From positions 1 to 43,835 of the forward strand of contig JAETRD010000022.1 in the NCBI GenBank assembly GCA_021770345.1: 43,835 nucleotides of DNA. The letters are read 5' to 3'. The stretch's first letter is position 1; every line of letters starts with the position of its first letter. This document shows, piece by piece, positions 1 through 7,294 of the stretch. Source of the DNA: Lachnospiraceae bacterium (GTDB taxonomy: Bacteria > Bacillota > Clostridia > Lachnospirales > Lachnospiraceae). The notes under the pieces were generated by a model that ran no database searches, was not told where the DNA came from, and saw nothing but the letters and a program-made list of their open reading frames with translations. Position numbers and translations under genes: made by a program.

Positions 1-132
1 AGGCTGGACGGATTCTGCACGAAGTTTGATGAGGAGCTCTGGACGGCGCTGCTCGACCATGCCACGGTCTATGCCAGGGACGACATCCGCTTCACTTTCA
101 AAATCGGAAACGAAGTAAAAATTGATGGATAG
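1..132 (+). CDS. Serine recombinase, C-terminal fragment (runs off window start)
   Basis: Only the last 43 residues are in the window. The pattern FDEELW, then a DHATVY-like stretch, then RFTFKIGNEVKI resembles the tail of large serine recombinases of clostridial integrative elements, which end in a short beta-rich segment of the form (V/I)RFTF-x-(D/N)G-x-E(I/V). The catalytic serine domain would lie upstream, outside the window. Such genes usually sit at one end of their element. Here the disrupted comM lies 2.3 kb downstream, which fits this enzyme, or a sister copy, being the integrase. The family is recognised from the tail alone. It could instead be a DNA-invertase-like member of the same superfamily. 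Confidence 0.75.
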   Translation, partial: RLDGFCTKFDEELWTALLDHATVYARDDIRFTFKIGNEVKIDG

Positions 133-181
133 GTAAAAATGTGTAAATTTCGCTATTTAATATAGAAGAAAAATTTTTGTT

Positions 182-215
182 AAGCCGGAGACTTTGGTGT
201 TTTCCGGCTTGTTTT
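182..215 (+). terminator. Rho-independent terminator after the recombinase
   Basis: A perfect 8-bp inverted repeat (AAGCCGGA at 182-189, TCCGGCTT at 203-210) with a 13-nt loop is followed by GTTTTCTT. It closes the recombinase transcript 50 bp after its stop codon. The rest of 133-440 holds no clear gene. From 297 onward it is open in the frame of the next CDS. Confidence 0.7.
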
Positions 216-440
216 CTTGTGGGAATTTGACGATAAATATGGTAGGATTAGATAGTCCTGATAACTATTTTTAGCTGTAAGCATATCAATCTTTGAAACA
301 GAGCAAGGGGGTGCATTGACATAGAAATTTGTGGGTTTGATGAGGTTTTTAAATCTTTCAGTGAAAAAAATCCATCAACTATTGATGCTAAGCATGATAT
401 TGGAAAGGTACGAGACAAATATACCGAGATTCTTGAAGCT

Positions 441-1679
441 GTGGGCATAGACAAGGAATTATTACGGGCAAAGGAAAAAGTCACGGATATATATGGAAAG
501 ACAGTGAAAGGTGGTGCCTACATTTTTCCAAAGCAATCTGTTGATTTCTGTGTGACTGTTATACAGAAATATACCTCACGCGACTTTAAAAAATTGCGTA
601 GTGCTGATTATGACGAGATGGCTATAGACGAGGTTGTTTTCTTAGTTCGGGGGTTTTACATAATGCTCCGCAATCTTGGGTGTTCGGAGAAAATAGCGCT
701 GGAACAGTACAAGGTAATGGAAAGACGTATGGGATACAAACTGCGTTTGGCGAGCGTGGAACTTGAACGCCAGTTAGATGCCATCCGCGAACTTGCGAAG
801 GAATATGAGCATAGCTATATCAGTTTTAACTATTGCGATAAAACTTATTTTCTGCGTTATATGGCATCTAAGGTGGAGGCAACGAGGTGCTTTATAGAAT
901 CAGTTTATGGAAGTTACACCGATATTCGCTCTGAAGAGCTTTCCGATATGGCATTAGAAGAATCATACAAGGAATCCTCACAGACATCCATCGAGAGGAT
1001 AAACAAGGAGATGATTTTCTTCGATGCTTTGGAACATGACGATGAATATCAGAAATTGCTACGGCAACAGGAAAACCTTATTGCTGAAGATACATTCATA
1101 AAAAACAAGCAGGCGCGATTTAGAAAAATCCAGGTGCGGCTTGCAGAAATCCGGGAGAAGCACCAGATGGAATTATTTGGTGAATTATTAGATGAGGAAG
1201 AGGACGCCCCATTGACAGTCCGGCATCCTATGGATGTTTTGAAAAAAGCCGTTGAGGACGCCGAATCCTGGATCAAAGATCATGCGGAGCGAGATGAGGC
1301 CGAGGCAGCGAAAACTCCTGAAGACATTGAACAGGAGAAAGCTGAGATGGAAAGAATGCGGCAGTTACTCGAAGAACGCGGAGTGAACTTGAACTTTGAT
1401 TTGCCAAATACAGATGAGCAGGAAGAGGAAATATTTGTGCAGAGCGGAAACCTCGCATGGGAGGTGAAAGGGACGATTCAGCTTTCATGCTACTGTAAAA
1501 AGGGACAAATCACGGCCTATAAAGGAATCAAAGGCAAGTGTGCCATGAAATGTCCTGGGTGCGGGTACTATGTCCTTGTTGATTACGACGAGATGACCGC
1601 CAAACCATTAGAACTGCACGGACCCGTTCGCCGTATTGAAAAAAAGAAGAATGAACAGCAGATGGCAAAAATAATTTGA
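441..1679 (+). CDS. Hypothetical element protein with C-terminal Cys cluster (zinc-ribbon-like)
   Basis: I do not recognise the family. The product from GTG 441 is 412 residues and mostly charged and helical. The region around residues 185-330 is rich in Glu, Lys and Arg with coiled-coil character (for example LIAEDTFIKNKQARFRKIQ). The C-terminus carries Cys350-x-Cys352, Cys367-x3-Cys371-x2-Cys374, a likely zinc-binding knuckle ending in CPGCG. The start is uncertain. GTG 441 has no Shine-Dalgarno sequence, and the frame stays open upstream to 297 with protein-like codons (IDIEICGFDEVFKSF...). That extension has no ATG, GTG or TTG, only ATT or ATA codons (315, 321, 327) behind an AAGGGGGTG Shine-Dalgarno-like stretch. 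The 5' end may be truncated or may use a rare start. It is probably element cargo, followed by its own terminator. Confidence 0.6.
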   Translation: MGIDKELLRAKEKVTDIYGKTVKGGAYIFPKQSVDFCVTVIQKYTSRDFKKLRSADYDEMAIDEVVFLVRGFYIMLRNLGCSEKIALEQYKVMERRMGYKLRLASVELERQLDAIRELAKEYEHSYISFNYCDKTYFLRYMASKVEATRCFIESVYGSYTDIRSEELSDMALEESYKESSQTSIERINKEMIFFDALEHDDEYQKLLRQQENLIAEDTFIKNKQARFRKIQVRLAEIREKHQMELFGELLDEEEDAPLTVRHPMDVLKKAVEDAESWIKDHAERDEAEAAKTPEDIEQEKAEMERMRQLLEERGVNLNFDLPNTDEQEEEIFVQSGNLAWEVKGTIQLSCYCKKGQITAYKGIKGKCAMKCPGCGYYVLVDYDEMTAKPLELHGPVRRIEKKKNEQQMAKII

Positions 1680-1684
1680 AAGCT

Positions 1685-1731
1685 AGGATATACGGGCAGT
1701 ATATTTTGTACGGTCTGTGTATCCTGTTTTT
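1685..1731 (+). terminator. Terminator after the Cys-cluster gene
   Basis: A 9-bp stem with one G-U pair (AGGATATAC at 1685-1693, GTGTATCCT at 1717-1725) is followed by GTTTTTA. It starts six bases after the stop codon, so the 412-residue gene is transcribed separately from the gene at 1907. The rest of 1732-1906 holds an inverted copy of the GGGGGTGCA motif (1735-1743) and a small perfect hairpin, CAGGCA-TTC-TGCCTG, at 1805-1819. Confidence 0.6.
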
Positions 1732-1906
1732 ACTTGCACCCCCAAAATAATTTCTGTTTTTGGTTTTTATCTTTTTCCTCTAATAATTTAAAATGAGAAT
1801 GTGACAGGCATTCTGCCTGAAATATCAAAATCATAAACCGCTTTGTGAAGTACGCGCGTTGGCAGAGCGGTGGATGAAGGAAACCTAATTATTCAAGGAG
1901 GATTTT

Positions 1907-2173
1907 ATGATGACTATCAATTACGTTGAAAGTGAATCAATGACTACTCAGGGGAAATGGGATGCGATTGTTAAGCGGTATGGAAAGGAGTGGACTATCA
2001 AGCAGCTTGGTGGCGGGAATGGCAACTGGCTGCTGACCAAGAAGAGCGATGTGCTGGTCAACGGGAAGAGTTACCGAGACTTTGTCCTCGACCATTATGG
2101 CAAGTCCAAGCTGACAAAGAAACTCGTTGACAAATTCCGCGAGGATGTGGAGAATGGTAAAGTAAAATTATAA
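1907..2173 (+). CDS. Small hypothetical element protein, 88 residues
   Basis: The gene has a strong ribosome binding site, AAGGAGG at 1895-1901, directly before ATG 1907; ATG 1910 is also possible. The product is small, basic and soluble, with no signal peptide or membrane segment. The centre has a glycine-rich turn (QLGGGNGNW) followed by LLTKKSDVLVNGKSYRDFV, and the last 25 residues are Lys-rich and helical. I do not recognise the family. The fold could be a small DNA-binding or adaptor domain, but nothing in the sequence settles that. It lies between the terminator at 1685-1731 and a hairpin-rich non-coding stretch, and reads as the last gene of the integrated element before the comM junction. 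Confidence 0.6.
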   Translation: MMTINYVESESMTTQGKWDAIVKRYGKEWTIKQLGGGNGNWLLTKKSDVLVNGKSYRDFVLDHYGKSKLTKKLVDKFREDVENGKVKL

Positions 2174-2187
2174 TCATGGTTGAATTT

Positions 2188-2302
2188 GTTCTTCGGCTGA
2201 AGACCGTAAATGTAGAAATACATCTGGTGGCGGCTGTCCCCTACAGGGTTTTGAAATAAGATAGTCTGCTCAGTGGCAGGAACAGTATAACGACATCCTC
2301 TG
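2188..2302 (+). other. Hairpin-rich non-coding stretch, possible structured RNA
   Basis: Between the small gene and the terminator-like hairpin there are four short inverted repeats in a row: CTTC-GGCT-GAAG (2191-2202), ATGTA-GAAA-TACAT with a GNRA-type loop (2210-2223), CTGT-CCCCT-ACAG (2234-2246) and CTGC-TCAGTG-GCAG (2266-2279). No open reading frame explains them. They could form a structured 3' UTR or a small RNA of the element. This is inference from pairing seen by eye. Confidence 0.3.
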
Positions 2303-2330
2303 ATGCACACCCGGAAAGGGTGTGCATTTA
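2303..2330 (+). terminator. Perfect 10-bp hairpin, terminator-like
   Basis: ATGCACACCC at 2303-2312 and GGGTGTGCAT at 2318-2327 form a perfect 10-bp stem with a GGAAA loop, followed by TTATTA. It is probably the terminator of the last element gene, although the T run is short. The arm shares GGGTG(TG)CAT with the direct repeats that follow. Confidence 0.55.
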
Positions 2331-2364
2331 TTATGAAGAAATGCCGATTTTAAGCCGTTTGTGA

Positions 2365-2424
2365 GAGGGTGCATCGTTATAAGGTTGGGGGTGCATCGTT
2401 ACAAGGTTAGGGGGTGCATCGTTG
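2365..2424 (+). repeat. Three 22-23 bp direct repeats at the element/comM junction
   Basis: The decamer GTGCATCGTT occurs at 2369-2378, 2391-2400 and 2414-2423 (+/- 1 base), spaced 22 and 23 bp. Each copy is preceded by GAGG or GGGGG. The first two are followed by AYAAGGTT, so the whole 22-bp unit is repeated. The array ends about 20 bp before comM homology begins. Direct repeats at an element end next to the integration site suggest recombinase or accessory-factor binding sites. Confidence 0.7.
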
Positions 2425-2940
2425 AATTGTATCAATTTCACTGTACCGATGAATCCCTGTAAGTGCGGCTATTATCCGGATATGCAGAGATGCAGGTGCT
2501 CCCAGAGTGCGATAGAGCGGTATCTGGGAAGGATCAGCCGGCCACTCATCGACAGGATCGACATCTGTGTCGAGGCTTCCGCCATTGCGTTTCAGGCGTT
2601 GAACGGGGCTGCAAAAGAGGAGTGTTCCGCGGATATCCGAAACAGGGTGGTACAGGCCCACGAGATACAGCGGGAGCGTTACAGGGAGGAAGCGTTTTGC
2701 TACAACAGCCAGATACCGGCAGCGCGGATACGGGAATACTGCGGACTATCGAAAGAACAGGAGTCGAGGATGGAGCAGCTGTATGCGGGTCTCGGCCTTA
2801 CGGCGCGGACCTACCATAAGATATTAAAAGTTGCGCGAACTCTGGCTGACATGGACGGGGAAGCGAAAATCGGAGACCGTCATCTGAATGAAGCGGTATG
2901 CTACCGCAGCCTCGACAAAAAGTTCTGGGAGAGGCCATAA
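2422..2940 (+). pseudogene. comM: comM/yifB (Mg-chelatase-like AAA ATPase), 3' remnant
   Basis: The reading frame encodes the last third of a ComM/YifB protein. It begins at the conserved MNPCKCGYY segment of the AAA module and continues with CRCSQSAIERYLGRISRPLIDRIDICVEA (arginine-finger region) and the C-terminal Mg-chelatase helical domain with GLSARTYHKILKVARTLADM-like sequence. A full ComM is about 500 residues; here the N-terminal Lon-protease-like domain and the Walker A and B motifs are missing. Residues before MNPC (from a possible TTG at 2422) do not match the family and come from the element. The rest presumably lies on the far side of the element, outside the window. ComM is a helicase that aids branch migration in natural transformation, so recombination of taken-up DNA may be impaired. 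The adjacency to dprA is the usual clostridial order. Confidence 0.85.
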
Positions 2941-2982
2941 GGTGACAGCGGGCAAAAGATTTCGTATATTTATGGAAAGGAC

Positions 2983-4068
2983 ATGGATTTCAGAATGAAT
3001 TACGCGTATTGGTTTGCGAATATTCCGGGTTTAACGAACCGTGCGAGACTCCGGATTTCGGCGGCAGTCGGTGCAGAAGAACTGTTTTTTCTGAGTGAGG
3101 GGAGCATTGCGAAGCTTTCGGGGGTCACGCCGGAGCAGGCAGAGCGGATTGTACGGAGCAGAACGCGCCCTGTGGACGCGGCCTATCATGCGATGTGTGC
3201 GGAGGGGATTTCTTTCGTGTCTGTTGAGGACGAGTCTTATCCCGCGAAATTAAAGCAGATACCCGATGCGCCCTACGGCATTTATGTGAGGGGACCGCTG
3301 CCGGAATCGGACCGGCCCGCGGTAGCCGTCGTGGGTGCGCGCATGTGTTCGGAATACGGCAGGCAGGCGGCGGCACAGCTGGGACGAAAGCTCGCGGAGC
3401 GCGGCGTCTGCGTGGTGAGCGGCATGGCAAGAGGAATCGACGCAGCGGGGCATCAGGGGGCGGTGGATGCGGCGGGCGTTACCTGTGCCGTGCTTGGATG
3501 CGGGGCGGATGTCTGCTATCCGAAGTCAAACAGGGAGCTGTACCGTCGGATTTTGGAGCGCGGCTGTGTGCTTTCGGAGTATCCGCCGGGAACGCCGCCC
3601 ATTGCGGCGCATTTTCCCGCCAGAAACCGTATCATCGCAGGGCTTTGCGATATGACGGTGGTCGTCGAGGCGCGGCTGCGCAGCGGTTCCCTGATCACGG
3701 CGGACTGCGCGTTAGAACAGGGACGGGATGTCTATGCGGTGCCGGGGAGCATTTACGACCCGCTGAGCGCCGGCTGCAACGATCTGATCCGCCAGGGGGC
3801 CGGCATGATTTCCGATATGGATGACTTTGTAAACAGTATTGTTTCGGAAAGGAACGACATATGTAATAATGAGGAGCCAGAAAAAATATTACTTGAAAAA
3901 GAAGAACGCTTGGTGTATAGTTGTGTAGATTTACGACCGAAAAGTATGGAAGAAATCCTGTCGGAGAGCGGGATCGAACTTAGAGAACTGCAGCAGATAC
4001 TGAGCGTTCTGCAGCAGAGAGGGGTTATTGCGGAGATATTTAAGAACTGTTATATCAGAAGAAACTGA
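2983..4068 (+). CDS. dprA: DNA processing protein DprA (Smf)
   Basis: DprA binds incoming single-stranded DNA and loads RecA during transformation. The 361-residue product shows the full layout: an N-terminal SAM/HhH-like helical region (about 1-65), the Rossmann-type DNA-binding domain (about 70-285) and a C-terminal winged-helix domain (about 300-361). The Rossmann domain carries VVGAR, then SGMARGIDAAGH, YPKSNRELY, and FPARNRIIAGLCD followed by SGSLITADCALEQGRDVYAVPG. ATG 2983 is in frame with the conserved N-terminus. ATG 2995 is an alternative, since the ribosome binding site GGAAAGG is about 8 bp before 2983. It lies 42 bp after comM and 18 bp before topA, so the three are probably co-transcribed. 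Confidence 0.95.
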   Translation: MDFRMNYAYWFANIPGLTNRARLRISAAVGAEELFFLSEGSIAKLSGVTPEQAERIVRSRTRPVDAAYHAMCAEGISFVSVEDESYPAKLKQIPDAPYGIYVRGPLPESDRPAVAVVGARMCSEYGRQAAAQLGRKLAERGVCVVSGMARGIDAAGHQGAVDAAGVTCAVLGCGADVCYPKSNRELYRRILERGCVLSEYPPGTPPIAAHFPARNRIIAGLCDMTVVVEARLRSGSLITADCALEQGRDVYAVPGSIYDPLSAGCNDLIRQGAGMISDMDDFVNSIVSERNDICNNEEPEKILLEKEERLVYSCVDLRPKSMEEILSESGIELRELQQILSVLQQRGVIAEIFKNCYIRRN

Positions 4069-4086
4069 CATGAAGGAGAGGTAAAA

Positions 4087-6174
4087 ATGGCGAAGTACCT
4101 TGTAATTGTGGAGTCCCCGGCAAAAGTAAAGACCATCAAGAAATTTCTCGGAAAAAACTATGAGGTAGTGGCGTCAAACGGGCATGTGCGTGATTTGCCG
4201 AAAAGCCAGATGGGAATTGACTTCGAAAATGATTTCGAGCCCAAATACATTACGATACGGGGGAAGGGGGAAATCCTCGCAAAGCTGCGCAAAGAGGTGA
4301 AAAAGGCAGATAAGGTCTATCTTGCAACCGACCCGGACCGCGAGGGGGAAGCGATTTCCTGGCACCTGTCTCAGGCGCTGAAGCTGGACACAAAAGAGGC
4401 AAAGCGCATCACCTTCAACGAGATTACGCAGAGTGCAGTCAAGGCGTCCTTAAAGCAGCCGCGCAGTATTGACATGAATCTTGTGGACGCGCAGCAGACA
4501 AGAAGAATCCTGGACCGAATGGTGGGGTATCAGATCAGCCCGGTGCTCTGGGCGAAAGTGCGCCGCGGATTGAGCGCCGGCCGGGTACAGTCCGTGGCAC
4601 TGCGCATTATCTGCGACAGGGAAGAGGAGATCAATGCGTTTATTCCGGAGGAGTACTGGAGCCTTGAGGCGCGGCTTGCGGTGAAAGGGGAGAAAAAGAC
4701 GCTGACCGCAAAGTTCCAGGGAGACGAAAACGGAAAGTGCACGATCTCTTCACGGGAAGAGATGGAGCAGGTCATGGATAAAATCCGGCAGGAGGATTTC
4801 CGGGTTCTGGAGGTCAAAAAGGGCGAGCGGGTAAAGAAAGCGCCGCTGCCGTTTACCACGAGCACGTTGCAGCAGGAGGCATCCAAAGCACTCAATTTTC
4901 CGATTTCAAAGACAATGCGCATCGCGCAGCAGCTGTATGAGGGCGTGAGCGTGAAGGGGGAAGGCACCGTCGGTGTCATCACATACTTAAGAACCGATTC
5001 CGTCAGAATCTCCGAGGAGGCGCAGGCGCAGGCGAACGCGTATATCACCGAGGCATACGGGGAACGGTATGCGGCGACGCAGCATACCGCCAAGTCCGGT
5101 GGAGCCAAGATTCAGGATGCGCATGAGGCGATCCGCCCGTCGGATATCAGACGGACACCGGCGATGGTAAAAGAATCCCTGACGAGAGACCAGTTTCGCC
5201 TGTATCAGTTGATCTGGAAGCGGTTTGCGGCGAGCATGATGTCGTCTGCGGTCTATGAGACGACCAATGTAAAAATTGCTGCGGGAACGTACCGTTTTGG
5301 CGTGGCGGCGTCAAAGATCGCGTTCGACGGTTTCATGTCGGTGTATACGAGCGACGATGACGAGAAAGAAGAACGGAATCTGCTGCTTGGCAGCATTGAC
5401 GAGAGCACGGTGCTCACGCTCGACGGTCTGGAGGAAAAGCAGCATTTTACACAGCCGCCGGCACATTACACGGAGGCATCGCTGGTAAAGACGATGGAAG
5501 AACTTGGAATCGGACGGCCGAGTACCTATTCGCCGACCATTACGATACTTCTGGGACGTCGGTATGTCGTAAAGGAGGCGAAAAACCTCTATGTGACGGA
5601 GCTTGGCGAGGTGGTAAACCAGATTATGAAGGAATCGTTTCCGAGCATTGTGGATGAGCGTTTTACCGCCAATATGGAATCACTGCTCGACGGCGTCGGA
5701 GACGGTGAGGTGGGCTGGAAGGCAGTTGTGCGCAATTTCTATCCGGACTTGAAGACCGCGGTAGACGCGGCTTCGAAGGAGCTCGAGAAGATTAAGATCG
5801 AGGATGAGGTGACGGATGTCATCTGTGAGCTCTGCGGTCGCAATATGGTGGTGAAATACGGCCCCCACGGGAAGTTCCTCGCGTGTCCGGGATTTCCGGA
5901 CTGCCGGAACACAAAACCCTATCTCGAGAAAATCGGCGTTCCATGTCCGAAGTGCGGGAAGGAGGTCGTGCTCCGCAAGACCAAAAAGGGCAGGAAGTAT
6001 TATGGATGTGAGGATAATCCGGAGTGCGATTTCATGAGCTGGTCGCGGCCCGTCGCAGAGCAATGTCCCAAATGCGGCGGATATATGGTCATCAAGGGAA
6101 GCAAGACCGTGTGTGCCGATGCGCAGTGTGGCTATGCGGTGGCAACGAAAAGTGATGAAAATAAAGAAAATTGA
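4087..6174 (+). CDS. topA: DNA topoisomerase I (type IA)
   Basis: This enzyme relaxes negative supercoils by cutting one strand through a 5'-phosphotyrosine. The 695-residue product has the Toprim domain first (LVIVESPAK with Glu9, and D82-P-D84-R-E86 for metal binding). The catalytic tyrosine is Tyr300 in the motif ITYLRTDS. The C-terminus has three Cys4 zinc-ribbon modules starting near residue 580: CELCG...CPGFPDC, CPKCG...CEDNPEC and CPKCG...CADAQC. The length is normal for Firmicutes. The ribosome binding site GAAGGAGAGG sits just before ATG 4087. codY follows after 101 bp and has its own promoter. Confidence 0.98.
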   Translation: MAKYLVIVESPAKVKTIKKFLGKNYEVVASNGHVRDLPKSQMGIDFENDFEPKYITIRGKGEILAKLRKEVKKADKVYLATDPDREGEAISWHLSQALKLDTKEAKRITFNEITQSAVKASLKQPRSIDMNLVDAQQTRRILDRMVGYQISPVLWAKVRRGLSAGRVQSVALRIICDREEEINAFIPEEYWSLEARLAVKGEKKTLTAKFQGDENGKCTISSREEMEQVMDKIRQEDFRVLEVKKGERVKKAPLPFTTSTLQQEASKALNFPISKTMRIAQQLYEGVSVKGEGTVGVITYLRTDSVRISEEAQAQANAYITEAYGERYAATQHTAKSGGAKIQDAHEAIRPSDIRRTPAMVKESLTRDQFRLYQLIWKRFAASMMSSAVYETTNVKIAAGTYRFGVAASKIAFDGFMSVYTSDDDEKEERNLLLGSIDESTVLTLDGLEEKQHFTQPPAHYTEASLVKTMEELGIGRPSTYSPTITILLGRRYVVKEAKNLYVTELGEVVNQIMKESFPSIVDERFTANMESLLDGVGDGEVGWKAVVRNFYPDLKTAVDAASKELEKIKIEDEVTDVICELCGRNMVVKYGPHGKFLACPGFPDCRNTKPYLEKIGVPCPKCGKEVVLRKTKKGRKYYGCEDNPECDFMSWSRPVAEQCPKCGGYMVIKGSKTVCADAQCGYAVATKSDENKEN

Positions 6175-6204
6175 TAGAAAAGTGGGCGAAATATTGGCAA
6201 AATA

Positions 6205-6233
6205 TTGAATTTTCAGAATAAACATGTTAAAAT
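6205..6233 (+). promoter_or_regulatory. Sigma-A promoter of codY
   Basis: TTGAAT (6205-6210) and TAAAAT (6228-6233) are separated by exactly 17 bp. The codY ribosome binding site AGGAGG (6263-6268) and ATG 6276 follow. This gives codY a transcript of its own beside read-through from topA. Confidence 0.65.
6208..6222 (+). promoter_or_regulatory. CodY box overlapping the codY -35 element
   Basis: AATTTTCAGAATAAA matches the CodY consensus AATTTTCWGAAAATT at 12 of 15 positions, with the left half perfect. It overlaps the -35 hexamer, where a bound repressor would block RNA polymerase. This predicts negative autoregulation of codY, as known in other Firmicutes. Confidence 0.6.
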
Positions 6234-6275
6234 ATGAAGCACAGAGAAAAATTCCGATAAGCAGGAGGCACGGAT

Positions 6276-7058
6276 ATGAGTGTTCAGTTGTTGGATAAAA
6301 CAAGAAAAATCAACAAGTTGCTTCATAATAATAATTCTTCCAAGGTAGTATTTAATGATATCTGCGATGTGCTCAAAGAAATTCTGGAATCAAATGTCCT
6401 TGTGATCAGCAAAAAGGGAAAGGTGCTCGGTGCCGGTGTCTGCACCGGCGTGGACGAGATACGGGAGCTGATCGCAGACGAGGTGGGAGGCTTTATCGAC
6501 CCACTGCTCAATGAGCGTCTGCTCGGCATCCTGTCCACAAAGGAGAACGTCAATTTAGAGACGCTCGGATTCGTCGACGACATAAAAAAGTATACGGCGA
6601 TTATCACCCCGGTCGACATTGCAGGAGAGCGGCTGGGGACGCTGTTTGTCTACCGGCAGGACAACCCGTATGATATTGACGATATCATTTTAAGTGAGTA
6701 TGGGACAACCATCGTGGGGCTTGAGATGATGCGGTCCGTGAATGAGGAGAACGCGGAGGAGACGAGAAAGATACAGATTGTCAAGTCGGCGATCAGCACG
6801 CTGTCTTTCTCGGAGCTTGAGGCGATCACGCATATCTTCGACGAGATGGACGGCAAGGAAGGGATTCTTGTGGCGAGCAAGATTGCGGACCGCGTCGGGA
6901 TTACCCGCTCCGTGATTGTCAATGCACTGCGCAAATTCGAGAGCGCGGGCGTCATTGAGTCGCGTTCCTCCGGCATGAAGGGGACCTACATCAAAGTTCT
7001 GAACGATGTGGTTTTTGATGAGCTCGATAAAATTAAAAAACAAAATCAAAAAAAGTAA
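6276..7058 (+). CDS. codY: Global transcriptional regulator CodY
   Basis: CodY senses branched-chain amino acids and GTP and mainly represses starvation-response genes. The 260-residue product has the N-terminal GAF ligand domain (about 1-155), a linker helix, and the C-terminal winged helix-turn-helix. The recognition region IADRVGITRSVIVNALRKFE followed by SAGVIESRSSGMKGTYIKVLN is nearly identical to the Bacillus protein as I remember it. The ribosome binding site AGGAGG at 6263-6268 supports ATG 6276. The gene ends just before a strong terminator and stands immediately upstream of the fla/che operon. CodY represses that operon in Bacillus subtilis, and a CodY-like box is present here too. 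Confidence 0.97.
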   Translation: MSVQLLDKTRKINKLLHNNNSSKVVFNDICDVLKEILESNVLVISKKGKVLGAGVCTGVDEIRELIADEVGGFIDPLLNERLLGILSTKENVNLETLGFVDDIKKYTAIITPVDIAGERLGTLFVYRQDNPYDIDDIILSEYGTTIVGLEMMRSVNEENAEETRKIQIVKSAISTLSFSELEAITHIFDEMDGKEGILVASKIADRVGITRSVIVNALRKFESAGVIESRSSGMKGTYIKVLNDVVFDELDKIKKQNQKK

Positions 7059-7082
7059 AAATCTGGCGAAAAATACCGATAG
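7056..7082 (+). promoter_or_regulatory. Sigma-28-like promoter before the fla/che operon
   Basis: TAAA (7056-7059), 15 bp, then ACCGATAG (7075-7082). This matches the SigD consensus TAAA-N15-GCCGATAA/T at 10 of 12 positions. Initiation would fall near 7089, inside the codY terminator hairpin, so only its 3' half would be transcribed and the transcript could run on to flgB. A SigD promoter ahead of flgB (PD-3) is known in Bacillus subtilis. Confidence 0.4.
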
Positions 7083-7114
7083 GACTTACAGATATTTGTA
7101 AGTCCTGTTTTTTT
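7081..7114 (+). terminator. Terminator of codY
   Basis: AGGACTTACA (7081-7090) and TGTAAGTCCT (7097-7106) form a perfect 10-bp stem with a 6-nt loop, followed by G and seven T. It separates the codY unit from the flagellar operon. Confidence 0.9.
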
Positions 7115-7247
7115 GTGCTTTTTTACAGATGGAACGCATAGGAAAAAAGTAGCAGAAAAGGGGATGACTGGAAGCGCCGTCTGACAATGCGGATGCAACC
7201 ACCAAATAAGGTAGGGAGAGGGGGACATATGCAAAGATGTAGTAGCT

Positions 7248-7262
7248 GATTTTCCGAAATTC
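7248..7262 (+). promoter_or_regulatory. CodY-like box upstream of the fla/che promoter
   Basis: GATTTTCCGAAATTC is a quasi-palindrome matching the CodY consensus at 11 of 15 positions. It ends 32 bp before the -35 element of the flgB promoter. One such box is weak evidence alone. The position next to codY and the known control of fla/che by CodY in Bacillus raise its plausibility. The rest of 7115-7247 shows no gene or clear signal. Confidence 0.4.
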
Positions 7263-7294
7263 TACAACATCATGTAAAAAACGTCAAAAAGTAC

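Noticed and set aside
1855-1890. GCGCGTTGGCAGAGCGG as a tRNA fragment
   Set aside because: No acceptor or anticodon arm could be paired around it.
2365-2424. The direct repeats as a CRISPR array
   Set aside because: Units are contiguous without spacers and there are no cas genes.
6253-6260. TCCGATAA resembling a sigma-28 -10 before codY
   Set aside because: No TAAA at the proper distance; it lies too near the ribosome binding site.
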